Of a stretch of DNA of 13,147 bases, positions 1-6,779 are shown piece after piece. The notes under the pieces were generated by a model. It saw only the letters and a list, made by a program, of their open reading frames with translations, was not told the DNA's origin and ran no database searches. Source of the stretch: an uncultured Fretibacterium sp. (GTDB lineage Bacteria; Synergistota; Synergistia; Synergistales; Aminobacteriaceae); NCBI RefSeq assembly GCF_938030725.1, contig NZ_CALHIQ010000017.1, forward strand, positions 1-13,147, read 5' to 3'. A program made the translations under genes and the position numbers. How positions within the stretch are numbered: the first letter of the stretch is position 1; each line of letters opens with the position of its first letter.

Positions 1-150
1 GCCCGGAAGGGAGCAGCAGTAAGCGGTGATCTTTGGGTGCCACGGGGTCGCTGAGTTCCCGCGGCGGGGGACCATCGTCCTCTGGAAAGGAAACTCGTCC
101 GCCACGTCCTACGCCCTTTCCCTTCTCCCCACATTTTTCGCGTCTTATCG

Positions 151-169
151 TATAATAAATCACTATAAA
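151..169 (+). promoter_or_regulatory. Candidate -10 elements for the tandem ligase genes
   Basis: A perfect TATAAT lies at 151-156 and a TATAAA at 164-169, inside an AT-rich island in otherwise GC-rich DNA. No convincing -35 hexamer sits 16-18 nt upstream of either one. The call rests on the -10 boxes, the base composition and the position 50-65 nt before the chosen start. Confidence 0.4.
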
Positions 170-200
170 CCTTACATTTCGAGGGGCCGGCCGCGCCCTC

Positions 201-210
201 AGGAGGAGGG
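201..210 (+). promoter_or_regulatory. Shine-Dalgarno that fixes the TTG start of the first ligase
   Basis: AGGAGGAGGG is followed 8 nt later by an in-frame TTG at 218. It is the strongest ribosome binding site in the leader and selects 218, not the ATG at 26. Confidence 0.75.
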
Positions 211-217
211 GCTTACC

Positions 218-1711
218 TTGCCCGAGAGATTAAACGACGTACTGGACGAACGTCTCCGCAAGGAGCCGGAGGCGCGGTGCCTCTGGTGGAAAGGAGCGTG
301 GGGCAGCCGCAGGGAGTTCCAGTCCCTCGCCGACGGCTGCACGAGATCGCTGAAGGACGCGGGATTCGGCCCCGGACAGAGGCTTGCCGTGATGATGCCC
401 AACAGCCCCATGACGGAGGCTCTGGCCCTGGCCGCATGGCGGCTTGGCGGCTCCTTCTGCCCGTTGAACGAGAAGGCCGGCGCAGCGTCCCTGCTCAAGA
501 CGCTGGACCTGCTTCGGCCCTTCGCCGTCGTCGTTTCCGAGGGCGTGAGCGGCAGCCTGACGGAGGCCATCCGCGGCGCGGACCTGTCCTGCGCCCTGTT
601 CCCCACCGAGGGGACGCCCCCCGCCCTCACCGGCCGGCCGGCCGAGTCTGAGGCCGAGGACCTGGCCGTCATCTTCTCCACCTCCGGCACCACCGGCGAC
701 CCCAAGGCCGTGCCCATCACCCACGCGAACCTGCTGGACCAGTGCCGCGGGATATTAGAGGCCATCCCCACGCTGTCGGACAAGGACTCGTTCCTGACCG
801 TCCTGCCAAACTTCCACGCCTTCGGCCTCACCGTCAGCATGCTGCTGCCTCTCTACGTCGGCGCCTCGCAGGTCGTCGTCCCCGGCTTCATGCCGCCCCA
901 GAACACACTGCGGGCCATCCAGGAAGCTCACCCCAGCATTCTGCCCCTGGTGCCCACGATGCTGAACTTCATCCTCGCCCTCCTGGAGCGCAGCGGGCAA
1001 AAGGCGGAGGGCGTGCGCCTCCTCATCGCGGGCGGCGACCGCTACAACCCCCAGATGGACGGGCGCGTGAAGGCCGCCTTCGGCGTCGGCGTCCTGGAGG
1101 GGTACGGCATCACGGAGTGCTCCCCCGTGCTGGCCGCAAACCGCGTCGAGGAGGGCTTCCGGCTGGGGACCGTGGGGCGGCCCCTGCCCCGCTTTGAGTT
1201 ACAACTTCGGACGGAGGCTGGCGCGCCGACGGAAGCGGGCGAAGGCGTGCTGTGGGTGCGAGGGCCCTCGGTGACCGCGGGCTACTACCACGCGCCGGAG
1301 CTCAACCGTGAGCGGTTCGACCACGGCTGGTTCAACACGGGGGACTACGTGCGCATCGAGGACGGATACATCACGATCCTGGACCGCGTGACGGACATCA
1401 TCATCGTCGGGGGCTTCAACGTCTACCCCCAGGAGGTGGAGGCCATGCTCTCCCAGCACCCCGCCGTGCAGACGGCCATCGTCGTGGGGATGCCGAACGA
1501 CATCAGCGGGGAGGTGCCCAAGGCCTTCGTCATCAAGGATAAGGACGCGCAGGTTTCGGCATCGGAGCTGATCCGCTTCTGTAAGGCCCGCCTCGCCCAC
1601 TACAAGGTTCCGCGGGAGGTGGAGTTCGTGGAGGAGCTCCCCCTCTCCAGCACGGGCAAGGTGCTGCGCCGCGTGCTGCGCCAGCAGGAGCGCGACCGCA
1701 CTCAACGCTGA
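218..1711 (+). CDS. AMP-forming acyl-CoA/acyl-ACP ligase, first tandem copy
   Basis: 497 residues from a TTG start. It belongs to the ANL superfamily, which activates a carboxylate (probably a fatty acid) with ATP and transfers the acyl group to CoA or ACP. The P-loop-like motif TSGTTGDPK spans residues 155-163. YGITECSP starts at 296, the adenylate-binding Asp of NTGD is at 376, the hinge-region DRVTD has Arg390, and the catalytic Lys of STGKVLRR is Lys481, 16 residues from the end. The protein is complete and soluble, with no signal peptide or membrane segment. The start was chosen because LPERLNDVLDE aligns with the paralog's MPQRLEEIITE and the ATP motif then falls at the same residue number in both. 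Motifs such as GTVGRPLP recall the ligase domain of Aas, so an acyl-ACP synthetase role is possible. Substrate cannot be read from sequence alone. Confidence 0.85.
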   Translation: MPERLNDVLDERLRKEPEARCLWWKGAWGSRREFQSLADGCTRSLKDAGFGPGQRLAVMMPNSPMTEALALAAWRLGGSFCPLNEKAGAASLLKTLDLLRPFAVVVSEGVSGSLTEAIRGADLSCALFPTEGTPPALTGRPAESEAEDLAVIFSTSGTTGDPKAVPITHANLLDQCRGILEAIPTLSDKDSFLTVLPNFHAFGLTVSMLLPLYVGASQVVVPGFMPPQNTLRAIQEAHPSILPLVPTMLNFILALLERSGQKAEGVRLLIAGGDRYNPQMDGRVKAAFGVGVLEGYGITECSPVLAANRVEEGFRLGTVGRPLPRFELQLRTEAGAPTEAGEGVLWVRGPSVTAGYYHAPELNRERFDHGWFNTGDYVRIEDGYITILDRVTDIIIVGGFNVYPQEVEAMLSQHPAVQTAIVVGMPNDISGEVPKAFVIKDKDAQVSASELIRFCKARLAHYKVPREVEFVEELPLSSTGKVLRRVLRQQERDRTQR

Positions 1712-1855
1712 AACCCGTTTCCGCGCTCGCCTTCATCGCGCCGGCCATAGGCCAGCCCGAAAGCAACGCCTAACGGGGCGTCCACGCCCACGGGGCACGA
1801 AACGGCAACGCCGTTTTAACCTTTAAGACAAGACAACAGGAGGAATGCATCGATA
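1712..1855 (+). other. Spacer between the two ligase genes
   Basis: This 144-nt gap holds several small dyads: GGCC-ATA-GGCC at 1743-1753, GGGCG-TCCA-CGCCC at 1776-1789, and AAACGGC-AAC-GCCGTTT at 1800-1816 followed by one further T. The last could be a weak terminator or attenuator, but its T residues lie inside the stem. No promoter is evident, so read-through into the second ligase is likely. AGGAGG at 1838-1843 lies 12 nt before the downstream ATG. Confidence 0.4.
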
Positions 1856-3355
1856 ATGCCTCAGAGATTGGAAGAGATCATCACCGAGAGCCTGAATCGC
1901 CACAGGGACGAGCCCTGCTACTGGTGGGAGGGAACGTGGCGCACGGGCGCCGACCTCCTGAAGCTCACGGAGGACTGTGAAGCAGCGCTCAGGGACTCCG
2001 GCTTTGGCAGGGGGCAGCGCCTCGTCGTCATGATGAAGAACTGTCCGATGATCCTGGCGCTTTCCATAGCCGTCTGGCGACGGGGGGGGACGTTCTGCCC
2101 TCTGAACGTCGCGGCGGGCATCCCCTCGCTGAAGGGGACCCTGGAATTGATCGAACCCGCGGACTGCGTCATCGCCCCCGACGTTCAGGACGACGTGATC
2201 GCGGTCCTGGACGAAGCGGGATGGCCTCACGCCGTCTGCCCGCCGGAGGGGCCGTTGCCGCCCTTCAAGTGCAGGCCCGGCAAGCCGGAGGACGACGATC
2301 TGGCCGTGATCTTCGCCACTTCGGGCACCACGGGGGCCCCCAAGGCCGTGCCCCTCACCCACGGGAACCTCATCGACAACTGCAGGTGCCTTCGTGACGT
2401 CGTCCCCGCCCTTCAGGAGGGGCGCGTCTTTCTGACGGTGCTGCCCAACTTCCACTCCTTCGGCTACACCGTCGCCACGATCCTGCCCCTGACGATGAAC
2501 GCCCGCCTGGCCATCGTGCCCGCCTTCCTGCCGCCCCAGCCGGCAATGCGCGCCATTCTGGAGGCTCCGGTGGACATCACCTTCGCCGTGCCCGCCATCT
2601 ACGCCTACCTGCTCATGGCCGTCGAGCGCGGTAAGTTCCCCAGGGAGGGGCTGGCGCGCCAGAAGCTCCTGGTTTCCGGGGGCGACCGTCTGAACCCCAA
2701 CCTGCACGAGCAGGCTCTGCACCTGACGGGACGGGACATCATGGAGGGCTACGGCCTGACGGAAACCTCGCCCGTCGTCACGATAAACCGCAGCTACGAA
2801 ACTCACCGCACGGGGTCCGTCGGACCCTTTCTCGACAGCTACGAGTACAAGCTCCGCACGCGGGAGGGGCAGGACACTCAGGAGAACGAGGGGGTCCTGT
2901 GGGTTCGAGGCCCCTCGGTCACGCGGGGATACTTCCGCGCGCCGGAGCTCACGGCGGACCGATTCGAGGACGGCTGGTTCAACACGGGCGACTACGTGCG
3001 CATCGAGGATGGGTTCGTCCGTATCCTGGATCGCGTGACGGACATCCTCATCGTCGGAGGCTTCAACGTCTACCCCCAGGAGGTGGAAAAGGTCCTCGCC
3101 GGACACCCCGCGGTGCAGACGGCCATCGTGGTGGGCATCCCCCACGACATCAATGGAGAGGTGCCCAAGGCCTACATCCAGCGGAAGGACGGCGCGACCG
3201 TCACGGAGCGCGAGCTGATTCGCTACGCGAAGGAGCACCTGGCCCACTTCAAGGCACCGCGCAGCATTGAGTTCGTCGATGAGTTCCCCCTCTCCGGGAC
3301 GGGCAAGATCCTCCGCCGCATCCTGCGCGAGCGGGCCGGAAAGAAGAGCCTCTGA
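1856..3355 (+). CDS. AMP-forming acyl-CoA/acyl-ACP ligase, second tandem copy
   Basis: 499 residues with the same architecture as its upstream neighbour: TSGTTGAPK at 155-163, YGLTETSP from 299, NTGD with Asp379, DRVTD with Arg393, and catalytic Lys484 in GTGKILRR. It is a paralog of the first copy. Long blocks of the C-terminal half are nearly identical, including FNTGDYVRIEDG, the DRVTDI hinge and VGGFNVYPQEVE. The fatty-acid-binding parts of the N-terminal domain, for example around residues 195-260, differ more, which suggests different acyl specificity. It likely activates a fatty or other carboxylic acid in the cytoplasm. The ATG start has AGGAGG 12 nt upstream, a slightly long spacing. 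Its stop lies 3 nt from the exonuclease III gene, so the two are probably co-transcribed. Confidence 0.87.
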   Translation: MPQRLEEIITESLNRHRDEPCYWWEGTWRTGADLLKLTEDCEAALRDSGFGRGQRLVVMMKNCPMILALSIAVWRRGGTFCPLNVAAGIPSLKGTLELIEPADCVIAPDVQDDVIAVLDEAGWPHAVCPPEGPLPPFKCRPGKPEDDDLAVIFATSGTTGAPKAVPLTHGNLIDNCRCLRDVVPALQEGRVFLTVLPNFHSFGYTVATILPLTMNARLAIVPAFLPPQPAMRAILEAPVDITFAVPAIYAYLLMAVERGKFPREGLARQKLLVSGGDRLNPNLHEQALHLTGRDIMEGYGLTETSPVVTINRSYETHRTGSVGPFLDSYEYKLRTREGQDTQENEGVLWVRGPSVTRGYFRAPELTADRFEDGWFNTGDYVRIEDGFVRILDRVTDILIVGGFNVYPQEVEKVLAGHPAVQTAIVVGIPHDINGEVPKAYIQRKDGATVTERELIRYAKEHLAHFKAPRSIEFVDEFPLSGTGKILRRILRERAGKKSL

Positions 3356-3358
3356 CCG

Positions 3359-4141
3359 ATGAGCAGGCTTCGCCTCGCGACGTTCAACGTCAACTCCGTG
3401 CGCAGCCGCATGCCCATCCTGGAGCGCTGGCTGCCGAAAAGCGGTGTGGACGTCCTCATGCTTCAGGAGACCAAGGCTACTGACGAGGACTTCCCTGAGG
3501 CCGCCTTCGCCGCGATGGGATACCGCGCCCGCTTCTGCGGCGAGAAGTCCTACAACGGCGTGGCGGCCCTGGTACGGGAAACGCTCTCCGCCGAGACATC
3601 CTTCGGCTTCGGCGACGGGGAGGAGCCGAACTTCCCCACCCGGGTGGGCCTGACGCGCCTGGCGGGCATGACGGTGCTCAATACCTACGTGCCCCAGGGA
3701 AAGTCCGTCGATCACCCGGACTACGAGGTCAAGAAGCGTTTTCTGGAGCGCGTGAGAGGCCTCATTCTGCGGGAGATGGAGGGTCCCTTTCTCTGGGTCG
3801 GCGACCTGAACGTGGCGCCGACGGACGCGGACGTCACGCACCCGGAGAACAAGCGCGGCCACGTCTGCTTCTGCCACGACATCCAGGAACGATTCGCCAG
3901 GACCTCCGAGGGGCTGAAGGACCTGCTGCGCGTTTTTCGCCCGGACCCCGGAGAGTTCACGTTCTTCGACTATCGCGTGAAGGACGCGTTAACCCGCAAC
4001 ATCGGCTGGCGCATCGACCACGCCCTCGCCTCACCCTCCCTGGCCCTCCAAGCCACGGACTGCTTTGTGGAGCGCGAGCCACGCGGCTGGGAGCGCCCCT
4101 CGGACCACACTCCCCTGGTGGTGGACTTCGCGCTCCCCTGA
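3359..4141 (+). CDS. xthA: Exodeoxyribonuclease III (AP endonuclease, ExoIII/Xth family)
   Basis: 260 residues, the usual length for Xth. The enzyme cleaves DNA at abasic sites and degrades 3' ends during base-excision repair. Visible active-site motifs, in order, are FNVNSVRSR at 9-17 (Asn10 and Asn12), LQETK with the metal-binding Glu37, GDLNVAPTDADV with Asp149 and Asn151, GWRIDH with Asp220, and the C-terminal SDHTPL with the catalytic pair Asp249-His250. All expected catalytic residues are present and the protein has no extension. The ATG follows the ligase stop after only 3 nt and has only a weak purine-rich site (around 3341-3348), so translation may be coupled to the ligase. Functionally it is unrelated to its operon partners. 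Confidence 0.93.
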   Translation: MSRLRLATFNVNSVRSRMPILERWLPKSGVDVLMLQETKATDEDFPEAAFAAMGYRARFCGEKSYNGVAALVRETLSAETSFGFGDGEEPNFPTRVGLTRLAGMTVLNTYVPQGKSVDHPDYEVKKRFLERVRGLILREMEGPFLWVGDLNVAPTDADVTHPENKRGHVCFCHDIQERFARTSEGLKDLLRVFRPDPGEFTFFDYRVKDALTRNIGWRIDHALASPSLALQATDCFVEREPRGWERPSDHTPLVVDFALP

Positions 4142-4292
4142 GGGCGTTGATTTTATTTCCAAATCCTTCGCAGGCGAAACTCTTGCGGGCTGCAGCGAAG
4201 GTACGCACAACCACACGTCGAGCAGGGGGCAAGAACGACGCAATGGCGGCGGAGCCGCACACGATCGGGAAGTCGGCAGGAGGTCGATGAGG
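4142..4292 (+). other. Spacer between xthA and the M48 protease
   Basis: 151 nt. No hairpin followed by a T-run and no recognisable -35/-10 pair was found. The protease frame stays open across most of it (from 4065, overlapping xthA), but the ribosome binding site and the signal peptide both place the true start at its downstream end. Confidence 0.4.
4278..4283 (+). promoter_or_regulatory. Shine-Dalgarno deciding the M48 protease start
   Basis: AGGAGG is followed by two in-frame ATGs, 3 nt (4287) and 9 nt (4293) downstream. The second has normal spacing and is preferred. Confidence 0.7.
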
Positions 4293-5129
4293 ATGCAGCT
4301 TGAGAGAATAAAACGGCCCTTGGGTGCCTCGGTAATTCTGATCGCCGCCTTCCTGCTGGCGGCAACCGTCGCCCCGGCCTGGGCCAAGATCGATAGAGCC
4401 GTCGTCCAGAGGGCGTGGGAGCGCATGGCAGCGGCAGACGGCTTCAAGAGGATCTCCGTTACCTTCGAGAAGTCCGACAAGCCCAACGCATGGGTGAAGT
4501 ACGAGTCCGCAGAGGACTTCAGCGTCCACGTGACCCAGGGTCTGATGGACCTCCTGAACGCGGAGGACGAGATCGCAGGCGTGCTGGGACACGAGATCGG
4601 ACACGTCCGCCGCGGGCACTACAAGGAGCAGGTGAGCCGCAACGTCGGCTGGGCCATCCTGGGGTCGCTTTTGGGGAAGGCCGGAGACCTGGCTCAGACC
4701 GCCGGGGCCATCGGCATGACCCTTGCGGAGAGCGGCTTCAGCCGTGAGCAGGAGGTGGAGGCCGACGACTACGGGACGGACCTCCTGGCCAAGGCGGGGT
4801 ATGACCCCCACGCCCTCTATCGGGCCATGAAGCGCTTTAAGGACGCGGGCCTTGGGACCGAGCCCAACGGGTTCAACTCTCACCCTCCGACGGACCGCCG
4901 CCTAAAGCACCTTAAGGAGCGGGCGGACCGAATCGCGGCTGAATCGGGCAAGACGTCCCGAACGCCGGACGCCGTCACACCCCCCGCCTATAAGGCCAGG
5001 GCAGCGCACGACGACGGAGAGATCGTCCCCTCCACCGCAGCCGTCGCCGCAAGCGTGAAGAACGCCGCAGGGTACGTGGCGAACGCCGGGATGGGCCGGA
5101 CGAATCGCAGGACGCGACGAAGTCAATAG
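4293..5129 (+). CDS. Secreted M48-family zinc metalloprotease
   Basis: 278 residues. An N-terminal signal peptide is clear: a basic start (MQLERIKRPLG), a hydrophobic core to about residue 27, then AWA just before the mature part. There is no lipobox Cys, so the product should be soluble in the periplasm or outside the membrane. The M48 core has HEIGH at 100-104 (zinc ligands His100 and His104, catalytic Glu101), the third ligand Glu154 in SREQEVEAD, and the NSHPPTDRR motif with His197. This matches LoiP/YggG-type and Oma1-like envelope quality-control proteases. The last 65 or so residues are low-complexity, rich in Ala, Thr and Arg, and end in a basic NRRTRRSQ. An alternative start at 4287 would add two residues. 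It stands alone, with xthA 151 nt upstream and a convergent cobalamin operon downstream. Confidence 0.88.
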   Translation: MQLERIKRPLGASVILIAAFLLAATVAPAWAKIDRAVVQRAWERMAAADGFKRISVTFEKSDKPNAWVKYESAEDFSVHVTQGLMDLLNAEDEIAGVLGHEIGHVRRGHYKEQVSRNVGWAILGSLLGKAGDLAQTAGAIGMTLAESGFSREQEVEADDYGTDLLAKAGYDPHALYRAMKRFKDAGLGTEPNGFNSHPPTDRRLKHLKERADRIAAESGKTSRTPDAVTPPAYKARAAHDDGEIVPSTAAVAASVKNAAGYVANAGMGRTNRRTRRSQ

Positions 5130-5179
5130 GGCGTCCCCAAACGGCGCGCCCCATCTCCGTCCCAAGGCCTCCGAAAAGC

Positions 5180-5226
5180 GAGTGGGCCCGCTTCCTCTCC
5201 CATCACGGGAAGAAGCGGGCCCACTC
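5180..5226. terminator. Long hairpin in the convergent gap, probable terminator
   Basis: A perfect 15-bp inverted repeat pairs GAGTGGGCCCGCTTC at 5180-5194 with its complement at 5212-5226. The loop contains a further TCCC/GGGA pairing (5198-5201 with 5207-5210). It lies between the convergent ends of the protease gene (5129) and cobQ (5277). On the minus strand the hairpin is followed by GCTTTTCGG, a short T-run. On the plus strand there is no T-run. It probably ends the cobalamin operon and may slow transcription both ways. Confidence 0.7.
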
Positions 5227-5276
5227 CTGTAACACGCCCCAAACGACGAAGTCCTACGATGGCTTGGGGATTGGAA

Positions 5277-6779
5277 TCACGCCAGCCCCATCAGCCTCAG
5301 GATCGCGCCGATGTCAAGGTGCCGTTCCGCAGCACGGGCCAGGGCGTTGTAGGCGCGCTCCTTCATGGCTCTCGTGTCCGTGACGGCCCGCTCCTCCAGT
5401 CCGCGTGAACGCCGCACCGCGTTAAGCCATAACGCCCGGAAAGCGTCGGCATCGAAGATGCCGTGCAGGTACGTGCCCGCCACGGAGAGGTCCGGACGGG
5501 CCAACCCCTCAACGCCGCCCCCCGCGACCTCCAGCAGCACAGGGCAGGAACTCCCCCCCGCAGGGCGGGTGACGCCGAAGTGGATCTCGTAGCCCGTCAC
5601 GGGGACCTCGTCGGCGGAGAGCTGGCGCCGCACCCTGCCCTCGGTGCGGATCGTGCGCTTCTCCCCCACGCCGAAAGCCGTCACGGAGGGCAGGAGCCCC
5701 AGCCCCTTGATCTCCCGTATCTCCGAGTTCTCCTTCAGGTCCGGGTCCAACAGGCGCTCCCCCAACATCTGGTAGCCGCCGCAGACCCCGAAGACGCACC
5801 TCCCCGCGCGGCTGAGGTCGCGAACGGCGCGGGCCAGCCCCGTCCGCTCAAGCCACGCCATGTCGCGCATCGTGTTCTTGGAGCCGGGCAGGAGCACGGC
5901 GTCTAGGGAATGAAGCGTCCGTTCGGGCGTGTCCGCATCCAGGCCGACAAGTTCCACGTCCGGCTCCAGCTCAAAGGGGTCCAGGTCCGTGAAGTTCGAC
6001 AGCCCCGGAAAGCGCACGACGCCGATAGAGAGGCCCTCGCCTCCCGTCCGGCCCCAGTGGACGTTCAGGGAGTCCTCGCCCGCGATGGCCGCGCCCTCCA
6101 CCCAGGGCATCACTCCGAGGACCGGCACCCCCGTGCGCCGCTCGATCCAGCCGACGGCAGGGTCAAAGAGGCTCCTGTCGCCGTGGAACTTGTTGAAGAT
6201 CAGGCCCTTCACCCGACCGCGGTCCTCCCCCAGGAGCTCCAGCGTGCCGACGATGGAGGCCAGGGACCCGCCGCGGTCCACGTCCGTCACCAGCAACACC
6301 GGTACATCCGCCTCGCGCGCCACGCACATGTTCACGATCTCGAAATCGTTCAGGTTCACCTCCGCCGGGCTGCCCGCCCCCTCGATGACCACCGCGTCGA
6401 ATCGCTCCTCGATGCGGCGCAGGGCGCGGCGCACGGCTTCGATGCCCAGCGTCCGGGTGAAGGTGCGGTAATAGCCGCGCTCCGCCGGCGTATCCAGAGC
6501 GCGCCCCTCCAGCACGATCTCCGAGGACACGTCCCGCCGCGGCTTCAGGAGGATGGGGTTCATGAACGTCTCGGGCTCAAGCCGCGCGGCCTCCGCCTGC
6601 ACCGCCTGAGCGCGGCTCATCTCGCGTCCGTCCCGCGTGACGCAGGCGTTGTTCGACATGTTCTGGGACTTGAACGGACAGATGCGGAAGCCCCGGTCGG
6701 ACAGCAGCCGGCAGAGCGCCGTGACCAGAAAGCTCTTCCCCGAATCGCTAGAGGTCCCCTGCACCATGATCCCCTTCAT
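5277..6779 (-). CDS. cobQ: Cobyric acid synthase (CobQ/CbiP)
   Basis: 500 residues, the normal length. The enzyme uses ATP and glutamine to amidate four carboxylates of adenosylcobyrinic acid a,c-diamide, giving adenosylcobyric acid. The N-terminal dethiobiotin-synthetase-like ATPase domain has the P-loop GTSSDSGKS at 8-16, then SQNMSNN, and GAGSPAEVNL. The C-terminal glutamine amidotransferase domain has LPGSKNT, the nucleophile Cys333 in GVCGGYQMLG, and His439 in GTYLHGIFD. The start at 6779 was chosen because MKGIMVQGTSSDSGKS is the family N-terminus. The frame stays open 29 codons further upstream, but that extra stretch lies inside cobD. An AAGGGG lies 9 nt before the ATG. The start overlaps the cobD stop as TGATG, so translation is probably coupled. 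Last gene of the minus-strand operon. Confidence 0.95.
   Translation of the reverse strand: MKGIMVQGTSSDSGKSFLVTALCRLLSDRGFRICPFKSQNMSNNACVTRDGREMSRAQAVQAEAARLEPETFMNPILLKPRRDVSSEIVLEGRALDTPAERGYYRTFTRTLGIEAVRRALRRIEERFDAVVIEGAGSPAEVNLNDFEIVNMCVAREADVPVLLVTDVDRGGSLASIVGTLELLGEDRGRVKGLIFNKFHGDRSLFDPAVGWIERRTGVPVLGVMPWVEGAAIAGEDSLNVHWGRTGGEGLSIGVVRFPGLSNFTDLDPFELEPDVELVGLDADTPERTLHSLDAVLLPGSKNTMRDMAWLERTGLARAVRDLSRAGRCVFGVCGGYQMLGERLLDPDLKENSEIREIKGLGLLPSVTAFGVGEKRTIRTEGRVRRQLSADEVPVTGYEIHFGVTRPAGGSSCPVLLEVAGGGVEGLARPDLSVAGTYLHGIFDADAFRALWLNAVRRSRGLEERAVTDTRAMKERAYNALARAAERHLDIGAILRLMGLA

Larger units (their letters stand above)
1..217. other. Leader region upstream of the first ligase gene
   Basis: No gene is supported here. 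A TAA at 20-22 could end an upstream gene, but all three plus frames close within the first 54 bases and too little is present to choose between them. The frame of the ligase stays open back to an ATG at 26, yet the residues it would add match nothing in the paralogous ligase next door. The stretch 131-180 is unusually AT-rich for this window and carries promoter-like hexamers. I therefore read 1-217 as intergenic leader. Confidence 0.6.

Noticed and set aside
1..22. End of an upstream gene at TAA 20-22
   Set aside because: Only six codons are available and the other frames also close within 54 bases. Nothing identifies the frame or product.
1823..3877. A 684-codon open frame on the minus strand opposite the second ligase and xthA
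   Set aside because: The opposite strand encodes two proteins with complete catalytic motifs. The minus translation is a low-complexity shadow.
3957..4883. A 308-codon minus-strand open frame opposite xthA and the protease
   Set aside because: It crosses a gene boundary on the other strand, has no ribosome binding site or recognisable motif, and is opposite conserved M48 residues.
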